Part shown: positions 7,562 through 7,580 of the stretch, in pieces
Layout of the letters: every line of letters begins with the position of its first letter
How positions within the stretch are numbered: the stretch's first letter is position 1
DNA from: Caulobacter sp.
GTDB lineage: Bacteria > Pseudomonadota > Alphaproteobacteria > Caulobacterales > Caulobacteraceae
Direction: 5' to 3'
Assembly: GCA_014378155.1 (NCBI GenBank)
Contig: JACMOF010000293.1
Coordinates: 1-7,580 of the forward strand
Length of the DNA stretch: 7,580 nt
The notes under the pieces: model-generated
What the model saw: the letters and a program-made list of their open reading frames with translations, nothing else
The model's database searches: none
What the model was told of the DNA's origin: nothing
Translations under genes and position numbers: made by a program

Positions 7562-7580
7562 GGCTGATTAGCCGCAGGGG

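Noticed and set aside
7558..7571. Possible CtrA-type site (TTAA then TTAG)
   Set aside because: The half sites are 6 nt apart instead of the 7 nt of the Caulobacter consensus TTAA-N7-TTAA, and the second half is imperfect. It is too weak to annotate.
7562..7573. Imperfect inverted repeat GGCT-GATT-AGCC at the window edge
   Set aside because: It has only a 4-bp stem, with no T-run and no context beyond the edge. It could be chance or part of an upstream terminator that is not visible.

Overview
This GC-rich window is one chemotaxis operon, read entirely on the minus strand from about position 7540 towards position 1. In transcription order it encodes a methyl-accepting chemotaxis protein (MCP, 7464-5500), a small STAS-domain protein (5500-5213), a CheY-type response regulator (5216-4851), the histidine kinase CheA (4805-2532), the coupling protein CheW (2535-2059), the methyltransferase CheR (2058-1174), the methylesterase/deamidase CheB (1174-149), and the first 48 codons of a second CheY-like receiver (144-1, cut by the window edge). 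The plus strand holds only antisense shadows.

The gene order mcp-STAS-cheY-cheA-cheW-cheR-cheB-cheY, the strong G/C bias at third codon positions and the protein style (CheR motif SSSGQEPYS, an MCP with a long second HAMP-like segment and a W-x-x-F tail) suggest an alphaproteobacterium, probably of the Caulobacter/Phenylobacterium group. It resembles the second ('Che II') cluster of such bacteria. This is recognition from memory, not a database match.

The genes make a complete signalling and adaptation unit. The MCP senses a stimulus across the inner membrane. CheW couples it to CheA, which autophosphorylates on His47 and passes phosphate to the CheY proteins and CheB. CheR and CheB set receptor methylation. 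The MCP ends in GWEEF, a likely docking tail for CheR and/or CheB. The STAS protein is the one component without a textbook role; it appears to lack the phosphorylatable Ser/Thr of regulatory STAS proteins.

The operon is very compact. Five of seven junctions overlap or abut (TGATG, GTGA, ATGA, TAGATG, TGATG), one has a 4-nt gap, and only cheY-cheA has a real spacer (45 nt). The leader upstream of the MCP contains a perfect 24-bp palindrome just before the Shine-Dalgarno sequence and a weak candidate promoter. I see no mobile element, RNA gene, CRISPR array or clearly undescribed system. The points most worth a second look are the leader palindrome, the degenerate STAS protein, a repeated motif in the CheA linker, and the MCP tail whose codons double as the next gene's ribosome binding site.
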